Shown piece after piece: positions 1-8,114 of a stretch of 64,000 bases of DNA. Source of the stretch: Campylobacteraceae bacterium (GTDB taxonomy: Bacteria; Campylobacterota; Campylobacteria; Campylobacterales; Arcobacteraceae); contig JABSOM010000014.1 in the NCBI GenBank assembly GCA_013215945.1, positions 39,549 through 103,548 of the forward strand, read 5' to 3'. The translations under genes and the position numbers were made by a program. The notes beneath the pieces were generated by a model, which saw nothing but the letters and a program-made list of their open reading frames with translations, was not told where the DNA came from and searched no databases. Every line of letters begins with the position of its first letter. The first letter of the stretch is position 1.

Positions 1-1638
1 TTTGGAAATGCTCGAATATTACATATGACAGATTCTCATGCACAATTATTGCCTGTATTTTTTAGAGAACCCAGTGTTAATCTTGGTTTTTATGATAATT
101 ATGGAAAACCTCCTCATATTGTAGGAGAGGCTTTGCTTGATTATTATGGAATAAACGGCAATAAACGTTTAGAATATGCCTATTCATGTGTTAATTTCGA
201 AAAACATGCGGAAGTTATGGGAAGAGTGGGTGGTTTTGCACAAATTAAAACGGTTGTAGATTATTTACGCTCAAGTTTTGGAGAAGAAAAAACACTTTTA
301 TTAGATGGTGGAGATACATGGCAAGGTAGTGCTACTGCATTATACACAAGAGGAAAAGACATGGTAGGGGCTATGAATCTTTTAGGCGTGGATATTGCTG
401 TTGGTCATTGGGAATTTACGTATAAAGCAGAAGAAATATTGTCCAATATAAAAGACTTAGATGCAGAGTTTTTAGCGCAAAATATTTTTGTAAAAGAAGA
501 TGCTTTAATGGATGGAGCTGCTGCTTATGATGAAGATTCTGGTTTAGCATTTAAACCTTATACTATAAAAATGATGGGAAAATCAAGAGTAGCTATTATA
601 GGACAGGCTTTTCCTTATACCACCATAGCAAATCCTCAAAGAAATATTCCAGATTGGAGCTTTGGAATTAAAACAGATGAAATGCAAGAATTAGTAAACC
701 TTATAAAAGAAGAAGAAAAACCAGATGCTATCATTTGTTTATCTCACAATGGTTTTGATGTGGATCAAAAAATGGCTAAAGTTGTTTCTGGTATTGATTT
801 TATTATGGGAGGACATACCCATGATGGTGTTCCCCAAGAAGTTGGTGTTAAAAATGACAGTGGCATTACCTATGTATGTAATGCAGGGTCAAATGGAAAA
901 TTCATAAATGTTCTTGATTTAGACATTCAAAATGGAAAAATAAAAGATTTCAAATTTACCCTACTTCCTATTTTCTCAAATATTATTGAAGAGAATAAAG
1001 AAATGAAAGAATACATTAAAAAAGTTCGAGCACCTTTTATTAAAGACTTAACAAGAGTAATTGCAACAACAGATGAAACGCTGTACAGAAGAGGTAATTT
1101 TAATGGTTCTTGGGATCAAATCATTTGTGATGCACTTATTGATGTGAAAGGTGCAGATATATCTCTCTCTCCTGGTTTTAGATGGGGTACTACCATCATG
1201 AAAGGCCAAAGCATAAACTTTGATGATCTAATGACACAAACAGCAATAACTTATCCAGAGACCTATTTAAGAGAAATGAGTGGGGAGAGAATAAAAGCCA
1301 TCTTAGAAGATGTAGCTGATAATTTATTTAATGCCGATCCTTTTTATCAACAAGGGGGAGACATGGTAAGAACAGGTGGAATTTCTTATCGTTTTAATCC
1401 TACAGCACAAATGGGAAAAAGAGTTACTAATATTCATCTAACAAAAAACAATAAACCCCTAGAAGCTAAGAAAATGTATAAAGTTGCTGGTTGGTCAACG
1501 GTAGGTTCAGTATCAGAAGGTGAGCCTATTTGGGAGACAGTAGAAGTATATTTAAAAAACATGAAACATATTAGTAATCTTAAAATTGACACTCCTGATT
1601 TAGTTGGAGTAAAAGGAAATCCTGGAATCAGATTATAA
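1..1638 (+). CDS. soxB: Thiosulfohydrolase SoxB (5' partial)
   Basis: SoxB is the periplasmic di-manganese enzyme that hydrolyses the sulfone sulfate from sulfur bound to the SoxYZ carrier during thiosulfate oxidation. The reading frame is open to base 1, and the D-x-H metal motif (TDSHAQL) begins only one codon after the first ATG at base 25. That ATG is therefore internal, and the true start with its Tat or Sec signal lies upstream of the window. Further metallophosphoesterase motifs are GHWEFTY near residue 136, SHNGFDVD and GGHTHDG. The C-terminal half is the 5'-nucleotidase-like substrate domain. The stop codon overlaps the next start by one base, so the gene heads a tightly coupled operon. 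Identity is confident. Only the N-terminus is missing. Confidence 0.95.
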   Translation, partial: FGNARILHMTDSHAQLLPVFFREPSVNLGFYDNYGKPPHIVGEALLDYYGINGNKRLEYAYSCVNFEKHAEVMGRVGGFAQIKTVVDYLRSSFGEEKTLLLDGGDTWQGSATALYTRGKDMVGAMNLLGVDIAVGHWEFTYKAEEILSNIKDLDAEFLAQNIFVKEDALMDGAAAYDEDSGLAFKPYTIKMMGKSRVAIIGQAFPYTTIANPQRNIPDWSFGIKTDEMQELVNLIKEEEKPDAIICLSHNGFDVDQKMAKVVSGIDFIMGGHTHDGVPQEVGVKNDSGITYVCNAGSNGKFINVLDLDIQNGKIKDFKFTLLPIFSNIIEENKEMKEYIKKVRAPFIKDLTRVIATTDETLYRRGNFNGSWDQIICDALIDVKGADISLSPGFRWGTTIMKGQSINFDDLMTQTAITYPETYLREMSGERIKAILEDVADNLFNADPFYQQGGDMVRTGGISYRFNPTAQMGKRVTNIHLTKNNKPLEAKKMYKVAGWSTVGSVSEGEPIWETVEVYLKNMKHISNLKIDTPDLVGVKGNPGIRL

Positions 1639-2429
1639 TGTTTTTCAAAGTACTTTTCTTTTTTAGTCTTTTTTGCATTTCTCTTTTTGCCTCTTATGAA
1701 GATGGCAAAAAGATTTTTAAGAAAAATTGTGCTTCTTGTCACTTAGAATATATTCCGATGAAAACCTTAAAAATTAACTTCTATGAAAAAAACAATACCT
1801 TGTTAAATCTTAGAGCGCCTACTGTAAATATGTTAACGTATGCACTATTAAGAGGTCCTAAACACTTAGGTTCAACAGATGATAAAGAAATGCAACAGAT
1901 AGAAATTGAAGAATTTTTATCAGATTATTTATCCAATCCCAGCCCTGAAAATAGTATTTGTGACCCGTATATTTCTAAGCACTATGATAAAAAAATGAAA
2001 ATCAAAAAAGCTTTAAAGGAAGAAGAATTAAGTGCATTGGCACTTTATTTTATGAATTTTGATACGTTTTTCAAAGGAAAAATCAAAAAAGATAAAAAAT
2101 CATTAGTTTCGTATACAAAAGAATTAAAATTAGCTAAAAAACACAATAAACACCTTTTAGTTTATGCCCACAGCCCTACTTGTTATTTTTGTAAAAAAAT
2201 GGAAAAGAATGTTTTTACGCTAAGTAGTATTAAGAATGCAATTAAAGACGATTATGTTTTTATAAAAATCAATGTGGATAAAAATATTCTTCCTTTTTCT
2301 TTACAAGAAAAATACAAAGGAATTACTCCCACTTTTTTTATTCTAAATAATAAAAAAGAACTACTGCATAAATACCCAGGTTCATGGAGCAAAAAAGATT
2401 TTTTAGATATTTTGAAAGAGAGTTTATAA
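1638..2429 (+). CDS. Cytochrome c / thioredoxin-like fusion protein of the sox operon
   Basis: This protein of 263 residues has a signal peptide (about 1-19), a heme c motif CASCH at 31-35, a linker rich in Lys and Glu, and a C-terminal thioredoxin-like domain. That domain has a C-x-x-C pair at 182/185 (TCYFC) and a cis-proline context at 230-232 (GITPTF). The domain resembles the SoxW/thioredoxin_7 group, which keeps Sox or cytochrome cysteines reduced in the periplasm. The start ATG overlaps the soxB stop by one base, implying translational coupling. An electron-transfer role in maintaining Sox thiols is inferred from fusion and position. Methionines M120 and M139 are candidate axial heme ligands, but this cannot be settled from sequence alone. 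Confidence 0.75.
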   Translation: MFFKVLFFFSLFCISLFASYEDGKKIFKKNCASCHLEYIPMKTLKINFYEKNNTLLNLRAPTVNMLTYALLRGPKHLGSTDDKEMQQIEIEEFLSDYLSNPSPENSICDPYISKHYDKKMKIKKALKEEELSALALYFMNFDTFFKGKIKKDKKSLVSYTKELKLAKKHNKHLLVYAHSPTCYFCKKMEKNVFTLSSIKNAIKDDYVFIKINVDKNILPFSLQEKYKGITPTFFILNNKKELLHKYPGSWSKKDFLDILKESL

Positions 2430-2430
2430 A

Positions 2431-2883
2431 ATGAGAAAACTTGGAAAAATAGAAGAAATCTTCTCAAGTACTAAAGAAAATAATTCAAAAATACGTCCTA
2501 TTGTCAAAAAACTGATTATGATCAAAAATCATGGAATTAAAAACGACAAATTCGCACAAAAAAATACCAATAAAGAAGTTATGTTAATCTCAAAAGAAGC
2601 TTATTCAATAGCTAAAAAACACAGTATTATTCTTAAAATGGGATCTTTAGGCGAAAATATTTTACTTGATTTTAACCCACAAGAGTTAAAAGTAGGAAGC
2701 ATTTTAATCATAGATGAAGTACAATTGTTACTAACTCAAGCTTGCACAATATGTAAACATTTAAGCGTATATAATGAAAACCTACCAAAATTATTAGCAT
2801 ATAATAGAGGCATCTATTGCAAGATTTTAAACAATGGTTTCATAGAAAAAAATGCCAATGTTTTTATAAAGGATGAATCATGA
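2431..2883 (+). CDS. MOSC domain protein
   Basis: The 150-residue product matches the MOSC fold (molybdenum-cofactor sulfurase C-terminal domain). It has the early G-I-x-x-D-x-x-A pattern near residues 35-42, a GSLGENI motif near 73-79, and a cysteine pair in TQACTICKHL near 107-116. Related stand-alone MOSC proteins such as YiiM bind sulfurated pterin cofactors or act on N-hydroxylated substrates. A role in sulfur-carrier handling is only suggested by the position, two bases after the cytochrome/thioredoxin gene and overlapping the next gene by four bases (ATGA). No signal peptide is seen, so it is probably cytoplasmic, unlike its operon partners. Confidence 0.7.
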   Translation: MRKLGKIEEIFSSTKENNSKIRPIVKKLIMIKNHGIKNDKFAQKNTNKEVMLISKEAYSIAKKHSIILKMGSLGENILLDFNPQELKVGSILIIDEVQLLLTQACTICKHLSVYNENLPKLLAYNRGIYCKILNNGFIEKNANVFIKDES

Positions 2884-3317
2884 AAAAAATTTTATTACTT
2901 TTAGTATTTTCTTGTCTACTTTTTTCAAAATCAAATTTTGAACAGCCCTATCCTACTTTTGATCAGCCAAGAAAAGTAGTAATGCAGCTGTATAAATCAG
3001 ATCTAAAAACAGTTAATCAAACATTAAATGTTATTTACAATATTCAAAAAGAGTACCCAAGTGAAAGTTTACAAATTACTGTTGTTGCTTATGGTGATGG
3101 AATGAGAGCTATTAAAAAAGATTATGATGAACAAACGCTTTTAAGAATCACTTCCCTCATGGAATATGAGGTTGAATTTATTGGGTGTAGAAATACTATG
3201 GAAACACTTCATTGGGTGGATAAAGATTTTATTGATGGTGTTTCTTTTGTACAAGCTGGAATTGTTGAAGTCATTGAAAAAAAGGTGGCTGGATATATAG
3301 GCGTTGTACCTTTTTAA
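2880..3317 (+). CDS. Periplasmic DsrE/DsrF-like protein
   Basis: The product has 145 residues with a clear signal peptide (about 1-17) followed by a DsrE-like alpha/beta domain. The pattern includes a central strand ITVVAYGDGM, then a cysteine in FIGCRNTM, and the hydrophobic C-terminal strand typical of the family. Cytoplasmic DsrE, TusD and related proteins carry sulfur on a cysteine. Exported versions occur next to sox genes in many sulfur oxidisers, but their function is not established. The start overlaps the upstream MOSC stop by four bases, so the two are co-translated. Carrying sulfur during thiosulfate oxidation is an inference. Confidence 0.75.
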   Translation: MKKILLLLVFSCLLFSKSNFEQPYPTFDQPRKVVMQLYKSDLKTVNQTLNVIYNIQKEYPSESLQITVVAYGDGMRAIKKDYDEQTLLRITSLMEYEVEFIGCRNTMETLHWVDKDFIDGVSFVQAGIVEVIEKKVAGYIGVVPF

Positions 3318-3338
3318 TGCCTAAAAAAAGGAAAAAAG

Positions 3339-4106
3339 ATGTTAAAACAACTATTTATACTGGTATTTTTAATTACGTGTTCTTATGCAAACAAAACTTA
3401 TGAAAGTGCTTGTGATACAAATAATGATCAATTCATTTTTTCTAAATCAGAATGCATTAATTATGTATATGAAGAAGCAGATGATGAAAACAACTTAATT
3501 ATATTTCTACATGGTTCTTGGAATGAAGGTACAAATATTCTTAAAAAGTATACTCCTTTGATGGAAGACCTTGTTTTAAATACAGATGTAAGTACTATAG
3601 TCATTGCTTTACCTGGTTATTCAAAATCCTCTACTAATGTTTTTCAAGCTATTGGCAAAAAAGGTTTTTCTTCTTTAATTTATACAAAAGAATATTTGGA
3701 CTTAATAAAAGATGTAATTTTACAATTAAAAGAGAAATACAAAAAGAAAACACTAACTCTAGTAGCTCATTCAGCAGGAGCTTCTTTAGGCACTACTCTT
3801 TATGGTTATGACAATACACTTATTCAAAACATGATTTCAATTGCTGGTTCATATACTACAGACACAAAGAATTCAAATCTTTTATCTGCAAACAAAACCT
3901 ATAAAAATATTAATAAAAAATCCAAACTTATATTAATTTATGGAGATAAAGACAAAATATCACCTCCTAAAAAAAGCAAAGATTTTTATGCTTTAGTAAA
4001 AAAAGAACAAGTCAATGTAAAACTCATTGAAGTAAAAAATGCAGTACATTTAAATCTTGAATTACGAGAAGAAGTTATGGATGAAATTTTGGAATTATTA
4101 GAATAA
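3339..4106 (+). CDS. Secreted alpha/beta hydrolase
   Basis: This 255-residue protein has a signal peptide (about 1-17) and an alpha/beta-hydrolase fold. It shows an oxyanion-hole strand IIFLHGSWNEG near 54-64, a nucleophile elbow VAHSAGAS with Ser145, an acid candidate in YGDKD at 203-205 and His237 in NAVHLNL. The full catalytic triad is therefore present. The substrate cannot be read from the sequence. It is the last gene of the soxB operon, with a good ribosome binding site (AAAGGA) in the 21-base gap. Four cysteines in the N-terminal 40 residues (three after the signal) hint at disulfides in the periplasm. Confidence 0.7.
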   Translation: MLKQLFILVFLITCSYANKTYESACDTNNDQFIFSKSECINYVYEEADDENNLIIFLHGSWNEGTNILKKYTPLMEDLVLNTDVSTIVIALPGYSKSSTNVFQAIGKKGFSSLIYTKEYLDLIKDVILQLKEKYKKKTLTLVAHSAGASLGTTLYGYDNTLIQNMISIAGSYTTDTKNSNLLSANKTYKNINKKSKLILIYGDKDKISPPKKSKDFYALVKKEQVNVKLIEVKNAVHLNLELREEVMDEILELLE

Positions 4107-4186
4107 AAATAAAACGTACTATTGATAAGTCTTTCTAAATGATTTCAAAAATAGCATTGTTTTTTTTCAACATAATTATTTGACTT

Positions 4187-5200
4187 TTATGACTGTTTAT
4201 TTAGAAGTTTGTATTCATAAGCACAGCTAATAAAATGTTCAATTAAACAATGACTTTTATCTTTTAATGCAGAGCGTTCAGGTTGAAAAGCTGTGGCAAT
4301 AAAAAATCTGTTTTCTTTTATTTCTAAGGCTTTTACTTCTTTATTTTTATTCATAGCTACAAGTGTCATTGCAGAATTATTAAATATGTGCGCATACTTA
4401 GAATTCAAAACATAATTTCCTTCAAATTCTTCTTTAATATGCTGCTTGTTGTATATTTTTTTTAAAAAAGAATTATTAGATAAAAAAACATCAGCTTCTT
4501 TTTCTTCTGTAATAGAAGGAAGTATAGTAAACAGTGGCATACTTGCGTCTTTGTTCACTTCTTGATGTTCTGCATTTTCATAGTCCAATTCATTTCGTGC
4601 AAATTCAATAGCCGTATATTGGTATCCTGCACACGTACCTAAAAAAGGGACATTATTTGTACGTGCAAAATTGATAGCGTTTAAAACACCTTGCATACTT
4701 TGATAAGGACTAGAAGGTGCACACCAAATAGCATCAAATTTTTTTAAATGTTTAATATTTACACGTCTGGTATCAATCCATGAAAAATCAACATCAATCT
4801 GTGTTTTACTGTAGGATAAAGAAAAAGCTTGTTCAATACTAATATGAGCCGTAACTTTTTCATTATAATCACCAATGATTGCTATTTTTACTGTTTTTGG
4901 ATTGTTCTTTTGATTTTCAAATTCTTCTTGTTCTTCTTTTACAAAATGTGCAAGTATTATTTTGTACAAGTCATGGATTAAAGTACTTGCAACTCCATAT
5001 TTTACTGCCAATTCGTTTTTTGATTCAAGTATTTCTTTTAATCGATTAGCATCTTTTATTTCTTGCAAACTTTTTTTAAACTTTGCTGCTTCTTGTACAT
5101 ATAAAGAACGTTTTGCAAGAAGTTGAACGATTTTATCATCCAGTACGTCTATACTTTTTCTTATATCTTTCAGGTTCTTGCAATTTTTTACTTCAAACAT
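4187..5200 (-). CDS. Chorismate mutase (AroQ type) fused to CTP-synthase-like glutamine amidotransferase domain
   Basis: Residues 1-90 form an AroQ-type chorismate mutase helix bundle with the expected Arg14, Arg31 and Lys42 (IRKSIDVLDDKI, LLAKRSLYV). Residues 104-330 form a class I amidotransferase-like domain of the CTP synthase C-terminal type, with the nucleophile elbow FLGTCAGYQY (Cys190) followed by EFARNEL. The segment that is QFHPE in CTP synthase is AFQPE here, so the catalytic histidine is replaced by Gln306. Stand-alone relatives are annotated as CTP synthase C-terminal region-related (seleno)proteins of unknown role. A good site (AAGGAAA) precedes the ATG. The fusion points to a link with shikimate-derived metabolism, but glutaminase activity is doubtful. 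Confidence 0.8.
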   Translation of the reverse strand: MFEVKNCKNLKDIRKSIDVLDDKIVQLLAKRSLYVQEAAKFKKSLQEIKDANRLKEILESKNELAVKYGVASTLIHDLYKIILAHFVKEEQEEFENQKNNPKTVKIAIIGDYNEKVTAHISIEQAFSLSYSKTQIDVDFSWIDTRRVNIKHLKKFDAIWCAPSSPYQSMQGVLNAINFARTNNVPFLGTCAGYQYTAIEFARNELDYENAEHQEVNKDASMPLFTILPSITEEKEADVFLSNNSFLKKIYNKQHIKEEFEGNYVLNSKYAHIFNNSAMTLVAMNKNKEVKALEIKENRFFIATAFQPERSALKDKSHCLIEHFISCAYEYKLLNKQS

Positions 5201-5254
5201 TAAGTTTCCTTAATAATAAAAAATTATCTTATAATGATTTTAGCACAGTAATAC

Positions 5255-5989
5255 TTATGACAAAATAGAATATTTTTCAACAATTCCAATTATATTTTGC
5301 GCTGTTTCTTCAATATTTTGTTTTTTAATACGAACACTTGTGCCAGATATCCCAACAGCAGCTATTAAAATATTGTCTTTATTAAATAAAGGAACCCCAA
5401 TACAACACATAGAATCTTGAAATTCACTGTTATCTATTGAATAACCTTTTTCTCTAATATTGTTTAAGTCCTTTTTTAAAGCTGCTAAATTGGTGATTGT
5501 ATTATTTGTCCATTGTTTTAAACGCATCTTATTTAAATCATAATTTCCAAAAGCTAAAATAGATTTGCCAAGCGCACTTGAATGAACAGGAAAATATAAA
5601 CCAATATTATTTCTTGTTTTTAAATCGCGATCTGAGCGATCAATTTGATTTAAATACAATACTTTATTATTGTGAATAATGCCTAAATAAGCACATTCAT
5701 TGGTAAGAGAAAAAATATCTTCCAATAAATTTTGTGTATTTTTAACCAAGAGCTCAATTTTCGTATTTTTAATGGCATTGTTTTCCAAATCACAAGCAAT
5801 AATTTCATTGCTGTTTTCTAAATACTCAATAAAATTCTCATTTTTAAGTGTCTGAAGTAGTCTAGACATAGTACTTTTGTCAATACTCAAACGTTCACAT
5901 AAGGTTTTTGCAAGTATGGGTTTAGAATAAGAAAGAATCTCTTTATAAAGTATTAATCCTTTACTTAAGGATTTAATTTCTTTTGGCAT
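5255..5989 (-). CDS. IclR-family transcriptional regulator
   Basis: The 244-residue protein has the IclR architecture. An N-terminal winged helix-turn-helix covers about 1-60 (DKSTMSRLLQTLKNENFIE), and a GAF-like effector domain covers about 75-240, with the family landmarks PVHSSALGKSILAF and the late segment CCIGVPLFNKDN. IclR regulators usually respond to aromatic or short-chain acids and control neighbouring catabolic genes. It lies 54 bases upstream of the chorismate mutase fusion on the same strand, so control of that gene or of the DJ-1 gene is a reasonable guess. A TATAAT box at 6006-6011 (minus strand) is a plausible promoter. Confidence 0.88.
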   Translation of the reverse strand: MPKEIKSLSKGLILYKEILSYSKPILAKTLCERLSIDKSTMSRLLQTLKNENFIEYLENSNEIIACDLENNAIKNTKIELLVKNTQNLLEDIFSLTNECAYLGIIHNNKVLYLNQIDRSDRDLKTRNNIGLYFPVHSSALGKSILAFGNYDLNKMRLKQWTNNTITNLAALKKDLNNIREKGYSIDNSEFQDSMCCIGVPLFNKDNILIAAVGISGTSVRIKKQNIEETAQNIIGIVEKYSILS

Positions 5990-6016
5990 GTATAGCCTTT
6001 TTGATTATTATAAGCA

Positions 6017-6036
6017 AAGTGTGATTAAACACACTT
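6017..6036 (-). terminator. Hairpin after the DJ-1 gene
   Basis: An AAGTGTG/CACACTT stem of 7 bp with a six-base loop lies just after the stop of the DJ-1/PfpI gene and just upstream of the iclR -10 box. The T tract is weak, so it could be a terminator or an operator for the IclR protein. Confidence 0.4.
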
Positions 6037-6045
6037 AACTTAGGT

Positions 6046-6609
6046 CTATTTAAGAAGTTCGTGAAATTTAGCCAACCATTTAGGGTGTGCAGGCCAAGCA
6101 GCTGCTGTTACTAAATTACCATCAACATGTGCATCTTCGAAACCAATATCAATCCACTCACCACCAGCTAAATTAAGATCAGGAGCACAAGCAGGATAAG
6201 CTGAACATTTTTTATCTTTTACAATTTGTGCTGCTACTAGAACTTGAATACCATGGCAAACAGAAGCAATGGGTTTGTTTGCATCATTAAATTCATTGGT
6301 AATATCAAGTACTCTTTGCTCTAAACGAATATACTCAGGAGCACGACCACCAGGGATTAATAAAGCATCATAATTTTTTGTATTTACATCATCAAATGTA
6401 GCATTCAAAGCAAAGTTATGTCCAGGTTTTTCTGTATAGGTTTGATCCCCTTCAAAATCATGAATAGCTGTTTTTATAGTATCACCTGCAACTTTATTTG
6501 GACAAACAACATCTACTGTATGTCCCAACATTAATAAACATTGGTAAGGAACCATAATTTCATAATCTTCAACAAAATCTCCTGCAATAATCAAAATCTT
6601 TTTACTCAT
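6046..6609 (-). CDS. DJ-1/PfpI family protein
   Basis: The 187-residue protein belongs to the DJ-1/PfpI superfamily. It has the N-terminal strand KKILIIAGDFVEDYE with the conserved acidic residue, the LLIPGGRAPEY loop, and the nucleophile elbow SVCHGIQVL with Cys118 and His119. Family members act as glyoxalase III, deglycase-like or amidase enzymes in aldehyde or oxidative stress. It lies between iclR and a NIPSNAP-like gene on the same strand. The start is supported by an AAAGGAAAAA site. The exact substrate cannot be assigned. Confidence 0.85.
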   Translation of the reverse strand: MSKKILIIAGDFVEDYEIMVPYQCLLMLGHTVDVVCPNKVAGDTIKTAIHDFEGDQTYTEKPGHNFALNATFDDVNTKNYDALLIPGGRAPEYIRLEQRVLDITNEFNDANKPIASVCHGIQVLVAAQIVKDKKCSAYPACAPDLNLAGGEWIDIGFEDAHVDGNLVTAAAWPAHPKWLAKFHELLK

Positions 6610-6689
6610 ATTTTTTCCTTTAATTTTCGATATCCTAATAATAAAGTATCTCTAATTAAAAAAAAATTTATACAAAAAGTAGTTTTTAC

Positions 6690-6708
6690 AGTTTCACATA
6701 GTGAAACT
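6690..6708 (-). terminator. Terminator of the NIPSNAP gene
   Basis: A perfect 8-bp stem AGTTTCAC/GTGAAACT with a three-base loop lies a few bases after the stop at 6713 on the minus strand. It is followed by stretches rich in T. It separates this gene from the DJ-1 gene. Confidence 0.55.
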
Positions 6709-6712
6709 TCTT

Positions 6713-7018
6713 CTATTGAAAAATGGGCTTAAAAAAACTTCTCTCATAAGAAAGAATACACTTTGTTTTTTGGGCATAATCAAAGGCTTCAAGGCATTCT
6801 TTATGCTTGAAGGAAGCATTTCTATATGTTTCATACAAAGCAAAAGATTCAAAAGTAAATAAAGCCAAAGCCACATTATTTTTGCCTTCGCTGGGTAAAA
6901 AATAACCATGATGAACGCCTCCAAAACTATTGACAAGAGGAATCCATAGTTTTGCATAATGTTCAAATTCTTTCATTTTACTGGGATCTATAATATAATT
7001 TAAATAACATGTAATCAT
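6713..7018 (-). CDS. NIPSNAP family protein
   Basis: The 101-residue product fits the NIPSNAP dimeric alpha/beta-barrel family. It has an opening strand ITCYLNYIIDP, a central W-x-P-x-x-x-x-x-G-G-x-H segment (WIPLVNSFGGVHHGYFLP near 25-42), and a tail with YERSFFKP near 92-99. Members are small and mostly uncharacterised, and are related to stress monooxygenase-like folds. It is monocistronic by the look of the hairpin after it. The start ATG is preceded by an AAAGGAAT site. Confidence 0.75.
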   Translation of the reverse strand: MITCYLNYIIDPSKMKEFEHYAKLWIPLVNSFGGVHHGYFLPSEGKNNVALALFTFESFALYETYRNASFKHKECLEAFDYAQKTKCILSYERSFFKPIFQ

Positions 7019-7070
7019 TTTTATTCCTTTAAACTTTTAAAAGAATAGCTAATATTTTATATAAATAAAA

Positions 7071-8009
7071 TTAAAAACGGTAACCAATACTTACAAGAAA
7101 TAGTTCTTGATTACTCTTAAAAAAATCAATATTAGTGTTTCTTGTATTTTTAATCAATACAGTATTTAAAAATACATTTTTATAGTTTAAGAAGTTTGTT
7201 TTATTATATATAAGTTTAAAAGCGAATACTTTTTCATCTCGTTCTTTATTAAAATAAGAGTTTTTTTCATCAAAATTATATATTTCATAAGAGTTCTCAA
7301 TCTTAACTTGATGTGTATTCAAAAAATTAACTTCCATTTCATATTTTAAGCCTATTTTATTATAATCATTACTTTCTCCATCATATACCCCATTACCTAC
7401 AATAACACCAAGATGGGCATTCGAATTCTCACTAAAATCCATTACTTTTGCCATAACATTAATTTCATTTTTATAATAACTTTGTTCTTCAGTTTTATTC
7501 ACTTTATCATCAATATTAAGCTTCTCATGCATATATTCAATAGTTAAAAAATCATAAAGTTCGTTAACACCAAGATTAAAATTTATAATTTTTGCGCTAT
7601 CGGTTTTTCTATCAACATTTATAGCATAAGGATTAATATACATATCTTCAACAGAATAATCTAAAGCATAAAAGATTTTATTATCAAATTCTTGTTCAAT
7701 TCCTAATCCATTTAACTTTATATAAACAGCATTGTTTTTTTTCCAAGAATAGGACAAACGTTGCTTTTCTGCGCTAGCATATAAGGAAAAATTCCCATAA
7801 TTAAGATTCAATAAGGGGGAAACAAAATTTTTATCAATACTATTACCTTCTGTATTGATAGAATTTATTTTATCATTATCATCATGTACGAAAAAATTAT
7901 TTTCTATGTTAGAATTCCCTAGCCCTAATCCAATACTTCCCGTTAGCTCACTTTGAGCTATTAACAATGACGCACTTAAACTTATTGTTATCAATATTTT
8001 TTTTATCAT
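7071..8009 (-). CDS. Probable outer-membrane beta-barrel protein, unknown function
   Basis: The 312-residue protein has a signal peptide (about 1-18, ending IAQS). It contains many alternating-hydrophobicity strands rich in Tyr, Phe and Asn, and ends in the aromatic residue Phe (SIGYRF). This is the usual C-terminal signature recognised by the BAM machinery. It is most likely a small outer-membrane barrel. No porin or receptor family was recognised. The start is preceded by an AAGGAATTTTA site. It stands alone, with AT-rich gaps on both sides. Confidence 0.55.
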   Translation of the reverse strand: MIKKILITISLSASLLIAQSELTGSIGLGLGNSNIENNFFVHDDNDKINSINTEGNSIDKNFVSPLLNLNYGNFSLYASAEKQRLSYSWKKNNAVYIKLNGLGIEQEFDNKIFYALDYSVEDMYINPYAINVDRKTDSAKIINFNLGVNELYDFLTIEYMHEKLNIDDKVNKTEEQSYYKNEINVMAKVMDFSENSNAHLGVIVGNGVYDGESNDYNKIGLKYEMEVNFLNTHQVKIENSYEIYNFDEKNSYFNKERDEKVFAFKLIYNKTNFLNYKNVFLNTVLIKNTRNTNIDFFKSNQELFLVSIGYRF

Positions 8010-8114
8010 TAAAATTCCTTTTTGATTGCTATTTAAATAATTAGCAAGTTATTAATTTATAAAAAGAGTATAAAGGAAAATTGTGTGGGAATAATGTGCT
8101 TTTACAAAATATTA

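Noticed and set aside
1434..1742. Antisense ORF of 102 codons across soxB and the next gene
   Set aside because: It spans two real coding genes on the other strand and has no ribosome binding site.
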